In this document: positions 33,572-41,801 of the stretch, piece by piece
Numbering within the stretch: the first letter of the stretch is position 1
Layout: each line of letters opens with the position of its first letter
NCBI GenBank assembly: GCA_949291395.1
Contig: CASEVW010000033.1
Coordinates: forward strand, 1-41,801
Direction of reading: 5' to 3'
DNA: 41,801 nt
Origin: an uncultured Oscillospiraceae bacterium
GTDB lineage: Bacteria; Bacillota; Clostridia; Oscillospirales; Ruminococcaceae
Translations under genes and position numbers: made by a program
The notes under the pieces: model-generated
What the model was told of the DNA's origin: nothing
Databases searched by the model: none
What the model saw: only the letters and a program-made list of their open reading frames with translations

Positions 33572-34810
33572 ATGAAAAAGAACAAGCAGGATATCAAGAA
33601 GGTCGTTCTGGCCTACTCCGGCGGTCTGGATACCTCCATCATCATTCCCTGGCTGAAGGAAAACTACAACAACTGCGAAGTCATCGCCGTTTCCGGCGAC
33701 GTGGGCCAGGGCACCGAGCTGGACGGCCTGGAAGAGAAGGCCAAGAAGACCGGCGCTTCCAAGCTGTATGTGCTGGACCTGAAGAAGGACTATGTGGAAA
33801 ACTACATCTGGCCCTGCCTGAAGGCCGGCGCCAAGTATGAGGATTACCTGCTGGGCACCTCTCACGCCCGTCCCTGCATCGCCAAGGCTCTGGCCGAGAT
33901 CGCCATCAAGGAAGGCGCCGACGCCATCTGCCACGGCTGCACCGGTAAGGGCAACGACCAGGTCCGCTTTGAGCTGACCCTGAAGGCCTTCGCTCCCGAC
34001 ATGGCCATCATCGCCCCCTGGCGGGAATGGGACATCAAGAGCCGTGACGAGGAGATCGACTACGCCGAGGCCCACAACATCCCCCTGAAGATCAGCCGGG
34101 AGACCAACTACTCCAAGGACAAGAACCTGTGGCACCTGAGCCATGAGGGTCTGGACCTGGAAGATCCCAAGAACGAGCCCCAGTACAACAAGGAAGGCTT
34201 CCTGGAGCTGGGCGTCAGCCCCGAACAGGCCCCCGACACCCCCACCTATGTGACCATCCACTTTGAAAAGGGCATCCCCACCGCCATCGACGGCAAGGAG
34301 ATGGGCGCCGTGGAGATCGTGGAGACCCTGAACAAGATCGGCGGCGCCAACGGCATCGGCCTGCTGGACATCGTGGAAAACCGTCTGGTGGGCATGAAGA
34401 GCCGCGGCGTGTACGAGACCCCCGGCGGCGCCATCCTGTACAAGGCGCTGAACGTGCTGGAAACCATCACTCTGGACAAGGAAAGCGCCCACTTCAAGGA
34501 GATCGTGGCCCAGAAGATGGCCGATCTCGTCTACAACGGCCAGTGGTTCACCCCCCTGCGGGAAGCCATCAGCGCCTTTGTGGATCAGCTGGAAAAGACC
34601 GTCACCGGCGATGTGACCCTGAAGCTGTACAAGGGCAACATGATCAACGCCGGCGTCACCAGCCCCTTCACCCTCTACGACGAGCAGACCGCTTCCTTCG
34701 GCGAGGATGAGGACTACAACCAGGCCGACGCCAGCGGCTTCATCAACCTGTTCGGCCTGCCCATCGCCGAGCGCGCCAAGCTGGCCAAGAACTGGCCCGC
34801 CATCGACTGA
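33572..34810 (+). CDS. argG: Argininosuccinate synthase
   Basis: Joins citrulline and aspartate, using ATP, to form argininosuccinate. The 412-residue protein has the N-type ATP loop AYSGGLDTS (residues 14-22), SHARPCIAK, the nucleotide-binding [13 protein letters not shown] and the citrulline/aspartate-binding region [17 protein letters not shown]. The ATG at 33572 has AGAAAGGG about ten bases upstream. It is first in a six-gene arginine operon behind an ArgR-regulated promoter and is followed, after a 112-bp gap with a hairpin, by argH. Confidence 0.97.
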   Translation: MKKNKQDIKKVVLAYSGGLDTSIIIPWLKENYNNCEVIAVSGDVGQGTELDGLEEKAKKTGASKLYVLDLKKDYVENYIWPCLKAGAKYEDYLLGTSHARPCIAKALAEIAIKEGADAICHGCTGKGNDQVRFELTLKAFAPDMAIIAPWREWDIKSRDEEIDYAEAHNIPLKISRETNYSKDKNLWHLSHEGLDLEDPKNEPQYNKEGFLELGVSPEQAPDTPTYVTIHFEKGIPTAIDGKEMGAVEIVETLNKIGGANGIGLLDIVENRLVGMKSRGVYETPGGAILYKALNVLETITLDKESAHFKEIVAQKMADLVYNGQWFTPLREAISAFVDQLEKTVTGDVTLKLYKGNMINAGVTSPFTLYDEQTASFGEDEDYNQADASGFINLFGLPIAERAKLAKNWPAID

Positions 34811-34840
34811 TTTCTGACGCAACGACCGTAACCCGATACT

Positions 34841-34872
34841 GCCGCCGGGGAGGATTATCCCTCCTTGGCGGC
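34841..34872 (+). other. Hairpin between argG and argH
   Basis: GCCGCCGGGGAGG pairs imperfectly with CCTCCTTGGCGGC around ATTAT. No T run follows, so it is more likely an mRNA-stability element than a terminator. Confidence 0.5.
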
Positions 34873-34922
34873 TTTGGCGTTCCTGCAACAGGGCGCCTTT
34901 CAACCGAAAGTGAGGTACTTTT

Positions 34923-36302
<1,380 letters not shown>

Positions 36303-36322
36303 ACAGAAACCGGGTGTTTGTT

Positions 36323-37264
36323 GTGAAAAAGTATCGTATTTTTGTGGACGGGTCCTCCGGCACCACCGGTCTGCGCATCGCCGACCGTCTGGCCGCCCGC
36401 CCGGAATTTGAACTGCTGACCATCGCCGAAGCCGACCGCAAGGACCCGAACGCCCGGGCGGCGGTCATCAACCAAAGCGACCTGACCTTCCTCTGCCTGC
36501 CCGACGCAGCGGCGAAGGAGATCATCCCGCTGGTGAAAGAGGATGTCCGCATCCTGGATACCTCCACCGCCCACCGCACCGCTTCCGGCTGGCTGTACGG
36601 CATGCCCGAACTGGACAACACCCGCAAGGCGCTGAAAACCGCCACCCGGGTGGCAGTGCCCGGCTGCCATGCTTCCGGCTTCATCGCCCCGGTGGCGCCT
36701 CTGGTGCGCCGCGGCCTGCTGGCCCCGGAAGCCGCCCTGTGCTGCTTCAGCCTCACCGGGTACTCCGGCGGCGGCAAGTCCATGATCGCCCAGTATGAGG
36801 CCGAACGCACCGACGAAGGGCTGTATGCCCCCCGTCCCTACGGCCTGACCTTGCACCACAAGCACCTGCCCGAGATGATGGCCGTCTGCGGCCTGCACAC
36901 CGCGCCGGTCTTCTGCCCGGTGGTGGGGGACTACTACGCCGGTATGGAAACGGTGGTGCAGCTGCAGCGCAGCCAGCTCAACGGTGACGCCAAAGACCTG
37001 GCCGCTGCCCTGTCCGACTATTATGCGGGCAGCCCGGTGATCACCGTTCACCCGTTTGACCCCGACGCCCTGCCGGGGTTCCTGCCCTCCAACACTCTGG
37101 CGGGGAAGGACAGCATGGAAATTTTCGTCACTGCCTCCCCGGACGGCGGCCAGATCCAGCTCATCAGCCGCTTCGACAACCTGGGCAAGGGTTCCTCCGG
37201 CGCGGCGGTGCAGTGCATGAACCTGATGCTGGGCCTGGACGAGACCGCCGGCCTGGCTCTGTAA
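36323..37264 (+). CDS. argC: N-acetyl-gamma-glutamyl-phosphate reductase, type 2
   Basis: NADPH-dependent reduction of N-acetylglutamyl-5-phosphate to the semialdehyde. The 313-residue protein matches the shorter type 2 AGPR family: N-terminal YRIFVDGSSGTTGLRIADRL with the nucleotide loop, catalytic Cys115 in VPGCHASGF, GYSGGGKSMI and the His-rich LTLHHKHLPEM. A GTG start at 36323 is preferred, with GGGTG six bases upstream. A GTG three codons earlier is in frame but lacks a site. It follows argH closely and precedes argJ. Confidence 0.93.
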   Translation: MKKYRIFVDGSSGTTGLRIADRLAARPEFELLTIAEADRKDPNARAAVINQSDLTFLCLPDAAAKEIIPLVKEDVRILDTSTAHRTASGWLYGMPELDNTRKALKTATRVAVPGCHASGFIAPVAPLVRRGLLAPEAALCCFSLTGYSGGGKSMIAQYEAERTDEGLYAPRPYGLTLHHKHLPEMMAVCGLHTAPVFCPVVGDYYAGMETVVQLQRSQLNGDAKDLAAALSDYYAGSPVITVHPFDPDALPGFLPSNTLAGKDSMEIFVTASPDGGQIQLISRFDNLGKGSSGAAVQCMNLMLGLDETAGLAL

Positions 37265-37304
37265 GACGCGGCAAAGACCGCGAGTTGAATTGAGGGGGAG
37301 AAAG

Positions 37305-38531
37305 ATGAACATTACCAAGATCGAGGGCGGCATCTGCGCGCCCCAGGGATTTTCCGCCGCGGGCGTGCACTGCGGCATCCGGCGCAACCATTCCAAGCCG
37401 GACCTGGCCATCATCAAAGCGGATGTGCGCTGTGCGGGCGCTGCCTGCTATACCACCAACAAGGTCTACGGCGCGCCCATCACGGTGGACCGGGAACATC
37501 TGGCCGACGGCTACGCCCAGGCCATCCTGGTCAACTCCGGCAACGCCAACACCTGCGCCCCCGGCGGGGTGGAACTGGCCCGGGAAACCTGCCGTCTGGC
37601 TGCCCAGGCTCTGGGCATTGACGAGAAGGACGTGCTGCCCTCCTCCACCGGCGTCATCGGCCAGGCCATGACCATCGCGCCTTTCGCCGCCGGCATCCCG
37701 GACGCTGCCGCCAAGCTGGCCCACAGCCCCGAAGGCAGCCTGAGCGCCGCTTTCGCCATCATGACCACCGACACCCATCCCAAGCAGGTGGCCGTGGAGT
37801 TCACCCTGGGCGGCAAGACCTGCCGCATGGGTGCCATCGCCAAGGGTTCCGGCATGATCCACCCCAACATGGCCACCATGCTGCTCTTCATCACCACTGA
37901 CGCCGCCATGGAGCCCGCCGTGCTCCAGAAAGCCCTGTCCACCGTGGTGCCCGCCACCTTCAATCAGATTTCGGTGGACGGCGATACCTCCACCAATGAC
38001 ACGGTGATGCTGCTGGCCTCGGGTCTTGCGGGCAATGCCCCTGTGGCCGCCGACAGCGAGGACTACAACACCTTCCTGGTAGCCCTGACCCAGGTCGCCG
38101 AGACCCTCTGCCGGGAACTGGCCGGGGACGGCGAAGGCGCCACCAAGCTGCTGGAATGTGTGGTCACCGGCGCCCCCACTTTGCAGGTGGCCCGGGATGT
38201 TTCCAAGAGCGTCATCCACTCCACCCTGTTCAAGGCCGCCATGTTCGGCGCCGACGCCAACTGGGGCCGTGTGCTCTGCGCCATCGGCTATACGCCGGGA
38301 GATTTCTCCATCGACAAGACCAGCGTCCGCCTGAAGAGTGTTGCCGGTGAGGTGCTGGTGTGCGAAAATGCCGCCCACCACATCTTCAGCGAGGAGGAAG
38401 CCGCCAAGATTTTGAAGGAAAGCGAGATCCAGATCCTGGTGGACCTGGGCTGCGGCGACGCCACGGCCAAGGCCTGGGGCTGTGATCTGACCTACGATTA
38501 CGTCAAGATCAACGGCGACTACCGCACCTGA
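37305..38531 (+). CDS. argJ: Bifunctional ornithine acetyltransferase/N-acetylglutamate synthase
   Basis: Transfers the acetyl group from N-acetylornithine to glutamate, recycling acetate and releasing ornithine. The 408-residue precursor should self-cleave before Thr191 in MATMLLF to give alpha and beta chains. Other family segments are NSGNANTC, SSTGVIGQ, KGSGMIHPNMATM and the C-terminal TYDYVKINGDYRT. The ATG at 37305 follows GAGGGGGAG. Its presence, without argA or argE, indicates the cyclic arginine pathway. Whether it also has acetyl-CoA-dependent synthase activity cannot be judged from sequence. Confidence 0.96.
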   Translation: MNITKIEGGICAPQGFSAAGVHCGIRRNHSKPDLAIIKADVRCAGAACYTTNKVYGAPITVDREHLADGYAQAILVNSGNANTCAPGGVELARETCRLAAQALGIDEKDVLPSSTGVIGQAMTIAPFAAGIPDAAAKLAHSPEGSLSAAFAIMTTDTHPKQVAVEFTLGGKTCRMGAIAKGSGMIHPNMATMLLFITTDAAMEPAVLQKALSTVVPATFNQISVDGDTSTNDTVMLLASGLAGNAPVAADSEDYNTFLVALTQVAETLCRELAGDGEGATKLLECVVTGAPTLQVARDVSKSVIHSTLFKAAMFGADANWGRVLCAIGYTPGDFSIDKTSVRLKSVAGEVLVCENAAHHIFSEEEAAKILKESEIQILVDLGCGDATAKAWGCDLTYDYVKINGDYRT

Positions 38532-38551
38532 GCAAACGGGGGAGAAAGACC

Positions 38552-39409
38552 ATGAAAAACGAAGAGATGGCACGGCTTTTTTCCGAAGCCACGCCCTATA
38601 TCCAGAAATACCACGGCAAGACCCTGGTCATCAAGTACGGCGGCAACGCCATGGTCAACGGCCAGCTGAAACTGGCCGTGATGAACGACCTGGTCACCCT
38701 GACCCTGCTGGGGGTGCGGGTGGTGCTGGTCCATGGGGGCGGCCCCGCCATCAACTCCATGCTCAAAAAGCTGGGCATTGAATCCAAATTCGTGAACGGC
38801 CTGCGCTACACCGACGCCGAGACCATGGCCGTGGTGCAGCAAGTGCTGGCCGGGCAGGTGAACAAGGACCTGGTGGCCCTGCTCAAGGGCCGGGGCGTGG
38901 GCCTGTGCGGCATGGACGGCAACACCATCAGCTGCCGCCGCTACACCAAGGCCGACCTGGGCTTTGTGGGCGAGATCACCGGCATCAGCACCACTTTGAT
39001 CAACCACCTGCTGGACGACCAGTTCATCCCGGTGGTGGCCACCGTGGGCATGGACCCGGAAAACGGGGTGCTTTACAACGTCAACGCCGACACCGCCGCC
39101 GCGGCCATCGCCGTGGCCCTGGGCGCCGAAAAGCTGGTCTCCATGACCGACATCACCGGCCTGCTGCGGGATAAGGATGACGATTCCACCCTCATCCCGG
39201 AGGTGGAACTCTCCGAGATCGAAGCCTACAAGGCCGAGGGCATCATCGCCGGGGGCATGCTGCCCAAGATCGACGGCATGGCCGACGCCATCCGCCGCGG
39301 CGTGAACGAAGCCGTCATCATCGACGGCCGGGTGCCCCATTCCATTCTGCTGGAGATGTTCTCCGACCGTGGTTCCGGCACCCTGTTTTACCGCAACCGC
39401 AACCGCTGA
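38552..39409 (+). CDS. argB: Acetylglutamate kinase
   Basis: Phosphorylates N-acetylglutamate. The 285-residue amino-acid-kinase-fold protein has IKYGGNAM, the glycine loop VHGGGPAIN, FVNGLRYTD, DGNTISCRR, NVNADTAAAAIA and GGMLPKI, all in order. The N-terminal helix (ATPYIQKYHGK) is of the kind found in arginine-inhibited hexameric enzymes, so feedback inhibition is likely; this is inference. GGGGGAG precedes the ATG. It lies between argJ and argD. Confidence 0.97.
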   Translation: MKNEEMARLFSEATPYIQKYHGKTLVIKYGGNAMVNGQLKLAVMNDLVTLTLLGVRVVLVHGGGPAINSMLKKLGIESKFVNGLRYTDAETMAVVQQVLAGQVNKDLVALLKGRGVGLCGMDGNTISCRRYTKADLGFVGEITGISTTLINHLLDDQFIPVVATVGMDPENGVLYNVNADTAAAAIAVALGAEKLVSMTDITGLLRDKDDDSTLIPEVELSEIEAYKAEGIIAGGMLPKIDGMADAIRRGVNEAVIIDGRVPHSILLEMFSDRGSGTLFYRNRNR

Positions 39410-39430
39410 TCAGGCAAGGAGGTTTCTGCC

Positions 39431-40609
39431 ATGAATACCCAGAAGGTCATGGACCGGGACAACAAATACATCATGCACACCTACGGCCGCAGCCCCGTGG
39501 TCATTGAGCGGGGCGAGGGCATGACGGCCATCGACGCCGAAGGCCGCAAATACCTGGATTTCACCTCCGGCATCGGGGTCAATTCCCTGGGTTTCGCTCA
39601 CCCGGCCTGGGTGGCGGCGGTCACCGAACAGGCAGGCAAGGTGCAGCACACCTCCAACCTGTACTACACCGCCCCCTGCGGTCGTCTGGCCCGGCGCATC
39701 TGCCAGCGCACCGGCATGGACCGGGTGTTCTTCGGCAACTCCGGCGCCGAAGCCAACGAGGGCGCCATCAAGTGTGCCCGCAAATACAGCGTGGACACCT
39801 ACGGCCCCGGCCGCAGCAAGGTCATCACCCTGGTGAACTCCTTCCACGGCCGCACCCTGGCCACCCTCACCGCCACCGGCCAGGATGTGTTCCACCATGA
39901 TTTCGGGCCTTTCCCCGAAGATTTCGCCTATGTGCCTGCCGGGGACTTTGCCGCCCTGGAGGCCGCCGCCGATGAACACACCTGCGCCGCCATGATGGAA
40001 CTGGTGCAGGGCGAGGGCGGTGTGGTGGCCCTGGACCCCGAATACGTCCATGCCGTGGCGGATTTCTGCGCGGCGAAGGATATTCTGCTCATTGTGGACG
40101 AGGTGCAGACCGGCGTGGGCCGCACCGGCAAGTTCCTGGCCTGCGAGAACTATCACCTCCACCCGGACATTGTCACCCTGGCCAAGGGCCTGGGGGGCGG
40201 GTTGCCCATCGGCGCGGTGGTCACCACCGAAAAGGTGGCCTCCCACATGGGCCCCGGCAGCCACGGGTCCACCTTCGGCGGCAACCCGGTGTCCTGCGCC
40301 GGTGCCTGCGCCGTGCTGGATGCCATGGATGAGGAGTTCATGCAGAACGTCAACGACTGTGCCGCCGCCCTGTGGACCGGTCTGCGCACCCTGCCCCATG
40401 TGCAGGGAGTCAGCGGTCTGGGCCTGATGATCGGCATTCAGCTGGCCGACGGCCTGAAAGCCGCCGAAGTGCGCGCCGCCTGCGAGGCCAACGGTCTGCT
40501 GGTGCTTACCGCCAAGGACCGCATCCGCCTGCTGCCGCCGCTGATCCTCACCCAACAGGATGTGAAAAAGGCCCTGGAGATCCTGGGCAAGGTGCTGGAA
40601 AACGCCTGA
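39431..40609 (+). CDS. argD: Acetylornithine aminotransferase
   Basis: PLP enzyme converting N-acetylglutamate semialdehyde to N-acetylornithine. The 392-residue class III aminotransferase has FGNSGAEANEGAIK, the segment NSFHGRTLATL, EVQTGVGRTG with the PLP-binding Asp just before it, and the Schiff-base Lys252 in TLAKGLGGGLP. The end STFGGNPVSCAGA is also typical. AAGGAGG precedes the ATG. It is the last gene of the arg operon; no carbamoyltransferase gene (argF) follows in the window. Confidence 0.96.
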   Translation: MNTQKVMDRDNKYIMHTYGRSPVVIERGEGMTAIDAEGRKYLDFTSGIGVNSLGFAHPAWVAAVTEQAGKVQHTSNLYYTAPCGRLARRICQRTGMDRVFFGNSGAEANEGAIKCARKYSVDTYGPGRSKVITLVNSFHGRTLATLTATGQDVFHHDFGPFPEDFAYVPAGDFAALEAAADEHTCAAMMELVQGEGGVVALDPEYVHAVADFCAAKDILLIVDEVQTGVGRTGKFLACENYHLHPDIVTLAKGLGGGLPIGAVVTTEKVASHMGPGSHGSTFGGNPVSCAGACAVLDAMDEEFMQNVNDCAAALWTGLRTLPHVQGVSGLGLMIGIQLADGLKAAEVRAACEANGLLVLTAKDRIRLLPPLILTQQDVKKALEILGKVLENA

Positions 40610-40630
40610 TAAACTGAAAAACAGCCCAAT

Positions 40631-40668
40631 GGGGCGCGCTGCAAATTTTCTGTGGCGCGCCCCGTTAT
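40631..40668 (+). terminator. Hairpin at the end of the arginine operon
   Basis: GGGGCGCGC (40631-40639) pairs perfectly with GCGCGCCCC (40655-40663). GTTATATTG follows, a weak T run, so termination may be partial. Confidence 0.55.
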
Positions 40669-40681
40669 ATTGTGGTATACT
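40653..40681 (+). promoter_or_regulatory. Promoter of the 172-residue protein gene
   Basis: TATACT (40676-40681) preceded by TGG, with weak -35 TGGCGC at 17 bp, the same -35 as the M32 promoter. It overlaps the hairpin ending the arg operon. Confidence 0.5.
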
Positions 40682-40751
40682 TATCATTGGGGCAGTAGCC
40701 GGACTGCTGCCTGCTCGTTTTGGGAATGTATCAACAGGAGGGACGTCAGCA

Positions 40752-41270
40752 ATGGGGCTCATCCGCAAGATCCAGGCGAAAACAGGGGAAGTGCGTGCCA
40801 AGGAGAAGATCCGTCCCCTGGTGGAAAGCCGCATGATGCGGGATATTCTTTTGGAGATCGGCCAGCGGGGCAGCGAGGCGCTGGACCCTCAGTCGGTGCC
40901 CATGGACCAGCGGGAACGGGCTGCCCGCATCGCCAGCGAGTGCGGTGTGGCGGGTATGCGCCAGAGCGTGGTGGATGAGGTGCGCCTGGATGCCGAGGGC
41001 ATCATCCTGATCTGCGGCGGGGAGGAAACACCTTTCCGGTATAACGACTACAACTACGAAAATATCGACGATACCGACTGCCTGCCCGCCGTGGCCCAGT
41101 ACCTGGTGGCCCATATGCGGGGGTATTATAACATCAGCTGCACTTTTTCCTCGGTGCCCAAGGCCCACGGCCGCGGTGTGGACAAAAAGACCCGGGAGGT
41201 CTTTATCCGCCGCCACCATGAGGAAACTCCCTTCGCCCCCGGTCCGGTGCAGAAGCAGCGGCTGTTTTGA
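40752..41270 (+). CDS. Unrecognised 172-residue protein
   Basis: No family was recognised. The product is soluble, without signal peptide or membrane segment. The N-terminus is basic and helical (GLIRKIQAKTGEVRAKEKIR). A middle part has VDEVRLDAEGIILICGGEETPFRYNDYNYENIDD, which reads as strands followed by an acidic loop. The C-terminus is basic and His-rich (IRRHHEE). Cys residues are scattered without a metal-site pattern. The ATG at 40752 follows AGGAGGGACG; in-frame codons upstream cross the promoter. It has its own extended -10 promoter and is the last protein gene before the tRNA-like repeats. The reading frame and codon use look real. Confidence 0.7.
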   Translation: MGLIRKIQAKTGEVRAKEKIRPLVESRMMRDILLEIGQRGSEALDPQSVPMDQRERAARIASECGVAGMRQSVVDEVRLDAEGIILICGGEETPFRYNDYNYENIDDTDCLPAVAQYLVAHMRGYYNISCTFSSVPKAHGRGVDKKTREVFIRRHHEETPFAPGPVQKQRLF

Positions 41271-41313
41271 GGGACGAACGCCCCAAAAAGAGAGGCAGAA
41301 CGCTGCATGACCC

Positions 41314-41342
41314 TTGACGCAGGGGACCCGCTTTGGTATAAT
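41314..41342 (+). promoter_or_regulatory. Strong promoter of the tRNA-Ser-like array
   Basis: TTGACG (41314-41319), a 17-bp spacer and a perfect TATAAT (41337-41342) preceded by TGG. This is the closest match to consensus in the window, as expected for a stable-RNA gene. Confidence 0.8.
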
Positions 41343-41350
41343 AATTTGTA

Positions 41351-41371
41351 CGCTGTGCCGGGTGCACAGCG
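41351..41371 (+). other. Leader hairpin before the first tRNA-Ser-like half
   Basis: CGCTGTGC and GCACAGCG form a perfect 8-bp stem around CGGGT, at the predicted transcript start and six bases before the tRNA-like sequence. It may protect or process the 5' end. Confidence 0.55.
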
Positions 41372-41376
41372 AATAA

Positions 41377-41415
41377 GGAGCATTACTCAAGTGGTCGAAG
41401 AGGTCGCACTCGAAA
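41377..41415 (+). pseudogene. tRNA-Ser(CGA) 5' half, first copy, lacking its 3' half
   Basis: The sequence follows tRNA-Ser through acceptor strand (GGAGCAT), TA, D-arm (CTC..GAG), anticodon stem (TCGCA) and loop CTCGAAA with anticodon CGA at 41411-41413. The expected TGCGA strand is missing; unrelated sequence begins at 41416. A weak acceptor-like ATGCATCC occurs at 41479-41486, but no T-arm is visible. Confidence 0.6.
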
Positions 41416-41797
41416 GTTTGCAGCCCGCTGGCCGATTCGTCCGCTAGGAATGGCGTGACGGCGGGATTTTCCCGGGGTATGCATCCGGTTTTTATCCGCT
41501 TATCTTGCATCGAAATCTTGCATTTTTCTGAAAGGTTTGCAAGGCGGTGCTGGAAAAATTAAATATGGAGATGTACTCAAGAGGTCGTAAGAGGGAGCAC
41601 TCGAAAGTTTGCAGCCCGCTGGCCGATTCGTCCGCCGCGAATGGCGTGACGGCGGGATTTCCCCGGGGTATGGTTCCGGTTTTTATCCGCTTATCTTGCA
41701 CCGAAATCTTGCATTTCTCCGAAAGGTTTGCAAGGCGGTGCTGGAAAAATTAAATATGGAGATGTACTCAAGAGGTCGTAAGAGGGAGCACTCGAAA
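41416..41797 (+). repeat. Two tandem 191-bp units, each 151 bp plus a 40-bp tRNA-Ser 5' half
   Basis: Units 41416-41606 and 41607-41797 have exactly equal length. The 151-bp parts differ at about nine positions and the 40-bp tRNA parts are identical. The 151-bp part starts GTTTGCAGCCCGCTGGCC, contains a potential stem CCCGC..GCGGG and a short direct repeat (ATCTTGCA), and ends in an AT-rich stretch directly before GGAGATG. The tandem structure runs to the window edge. Confidence 0.85.
41567..41606 (+). pseudogene. tRNA-Ser(CGA) 5' half, second copy
   Basis: GGAGATG, TA, D-arm CTC..GAG, stem GAGCA and loop CTCGAAA are present. The 3' half is replaced by the second 151-bp segment from 41607. 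It is identical to the first 40 bases of the third copy. Confidence 0.6.
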
Positions 41798-41801
41798 TGC
41801 T
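41758..41801 (+). tRNA. tRNA-Ser(CGA), 5' part, cut by the window end
   Basis: Acceptor strand GGAGATG, D-arm CTC..GAG, anticodon stem GAGCA, loop CTCGAAA (anticodon CGA at 41793-41795) and the beginning of the pairing strand, TGCT. Unlike the two copies before it, the anticodon stem closes correctly, so this is probably the functional gene. The variable arm, T-arm and 3' end lie outside the window. Confidence 0.68.

Noticed and set aside
41377..41606. Group I intron inserted in the tRNA-Ser anticodon loop
   Set aside because: The 151-bp segment is too short, lacks recognisable intron core sequences, and is followed by another 5' half rather than the tRNA 3' half.
41416..41797. CRISPR array
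   Set aside because: The repeating unit is 191 bp with a tRNA-like part and near-identical spacers; there are no short palindromic repeats and no cas genes.

Overview
The window is GC-rich, gene-dense bacterial DNA. Strong Shine-Dalgarno sites, many extended -10 promoters, a DarA-HolB pair, LytTR/GHKL signalling, a ROK/RpiR sialic-acid operon and a gut-type glycan repertoire point to a Firmicute of the class Clostridia. The closest fit is a Faecalibacterium/Gemmiger/Subdoligranulum-like Oscillospiraceae. That assignment is inference from gene content and codon use, not from a marker gene.

Layout. 1-1832 (minus): rhomboid-like membrane protein, the cyclic-di-AMP receptor DarA, and the 5' part of holB (delta prime of DNA polymerase III). 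1833-2260: intergenic region with a cluster of DnaA-box-like 9-mers, four of them exactly 21 bp apart. 2254-5916: two consecutive units, each led by a yybP-ykoY (manganese) riboswitch with terminator, driving MntP and then a P2-type cation ATPase. 5917-6278: terminators plus a small inverted-repeat element. 6279-7490 (minus): BTAD/SARP-type regulator. 7882-9890: LytTR response regulator and GHKL histidine kinase. 10133-16983: glycoside unit of GH2 enzyme, circularly permuted membrane-anchored GH3 enzyme and GPH sugar symporter. 17184-19572: MATE exporter and PopT (DUF368).

19642-27545 is a sialic-acid locus: a divergent RpiR repressor, ABC importer (lipoprotein and two permeases), NanA, YhcH/NanQ-type anomerase, NanE and NanK. 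Together they import sialic acid or a derivative and convert it to GlcNAc-6-P. Two matching palindromic operators sit at the repressor's own transcription start and between the -35 and -10 of the operon promoter. 27594-28027 is a 434-bp near-palindromic element with perfect 21-bp terminal inverted repeats, related to the small element at 6064-6211. 28038-31730 (minus): ion transporter, CNNM/CorC protein and a family 2 glycosyltransferase. 31856-33358: M32 carboxypeptidase. 33572-40609: argG-argH-argC-argJ-argB-argD behind an ArgR box, giving the cyclic arginine route apart from the carbamoyltransferase step. 40752-41270: unrecognised 172-residue protein.

The right edge (41314-41801) holds a strong promoter, a leader hairpin, then a 191-bp tandem repeat. 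Each unit ends in the 5' half of a tRNA-Ser(CGA), broken exactly at the 3' end of the anticodon loop. The last copy continues as a normal tRNA and runs off the window. The least explained structures are the 21-bp phased DnaA-box-like array, the palindromic element family and the tRNA-half array.
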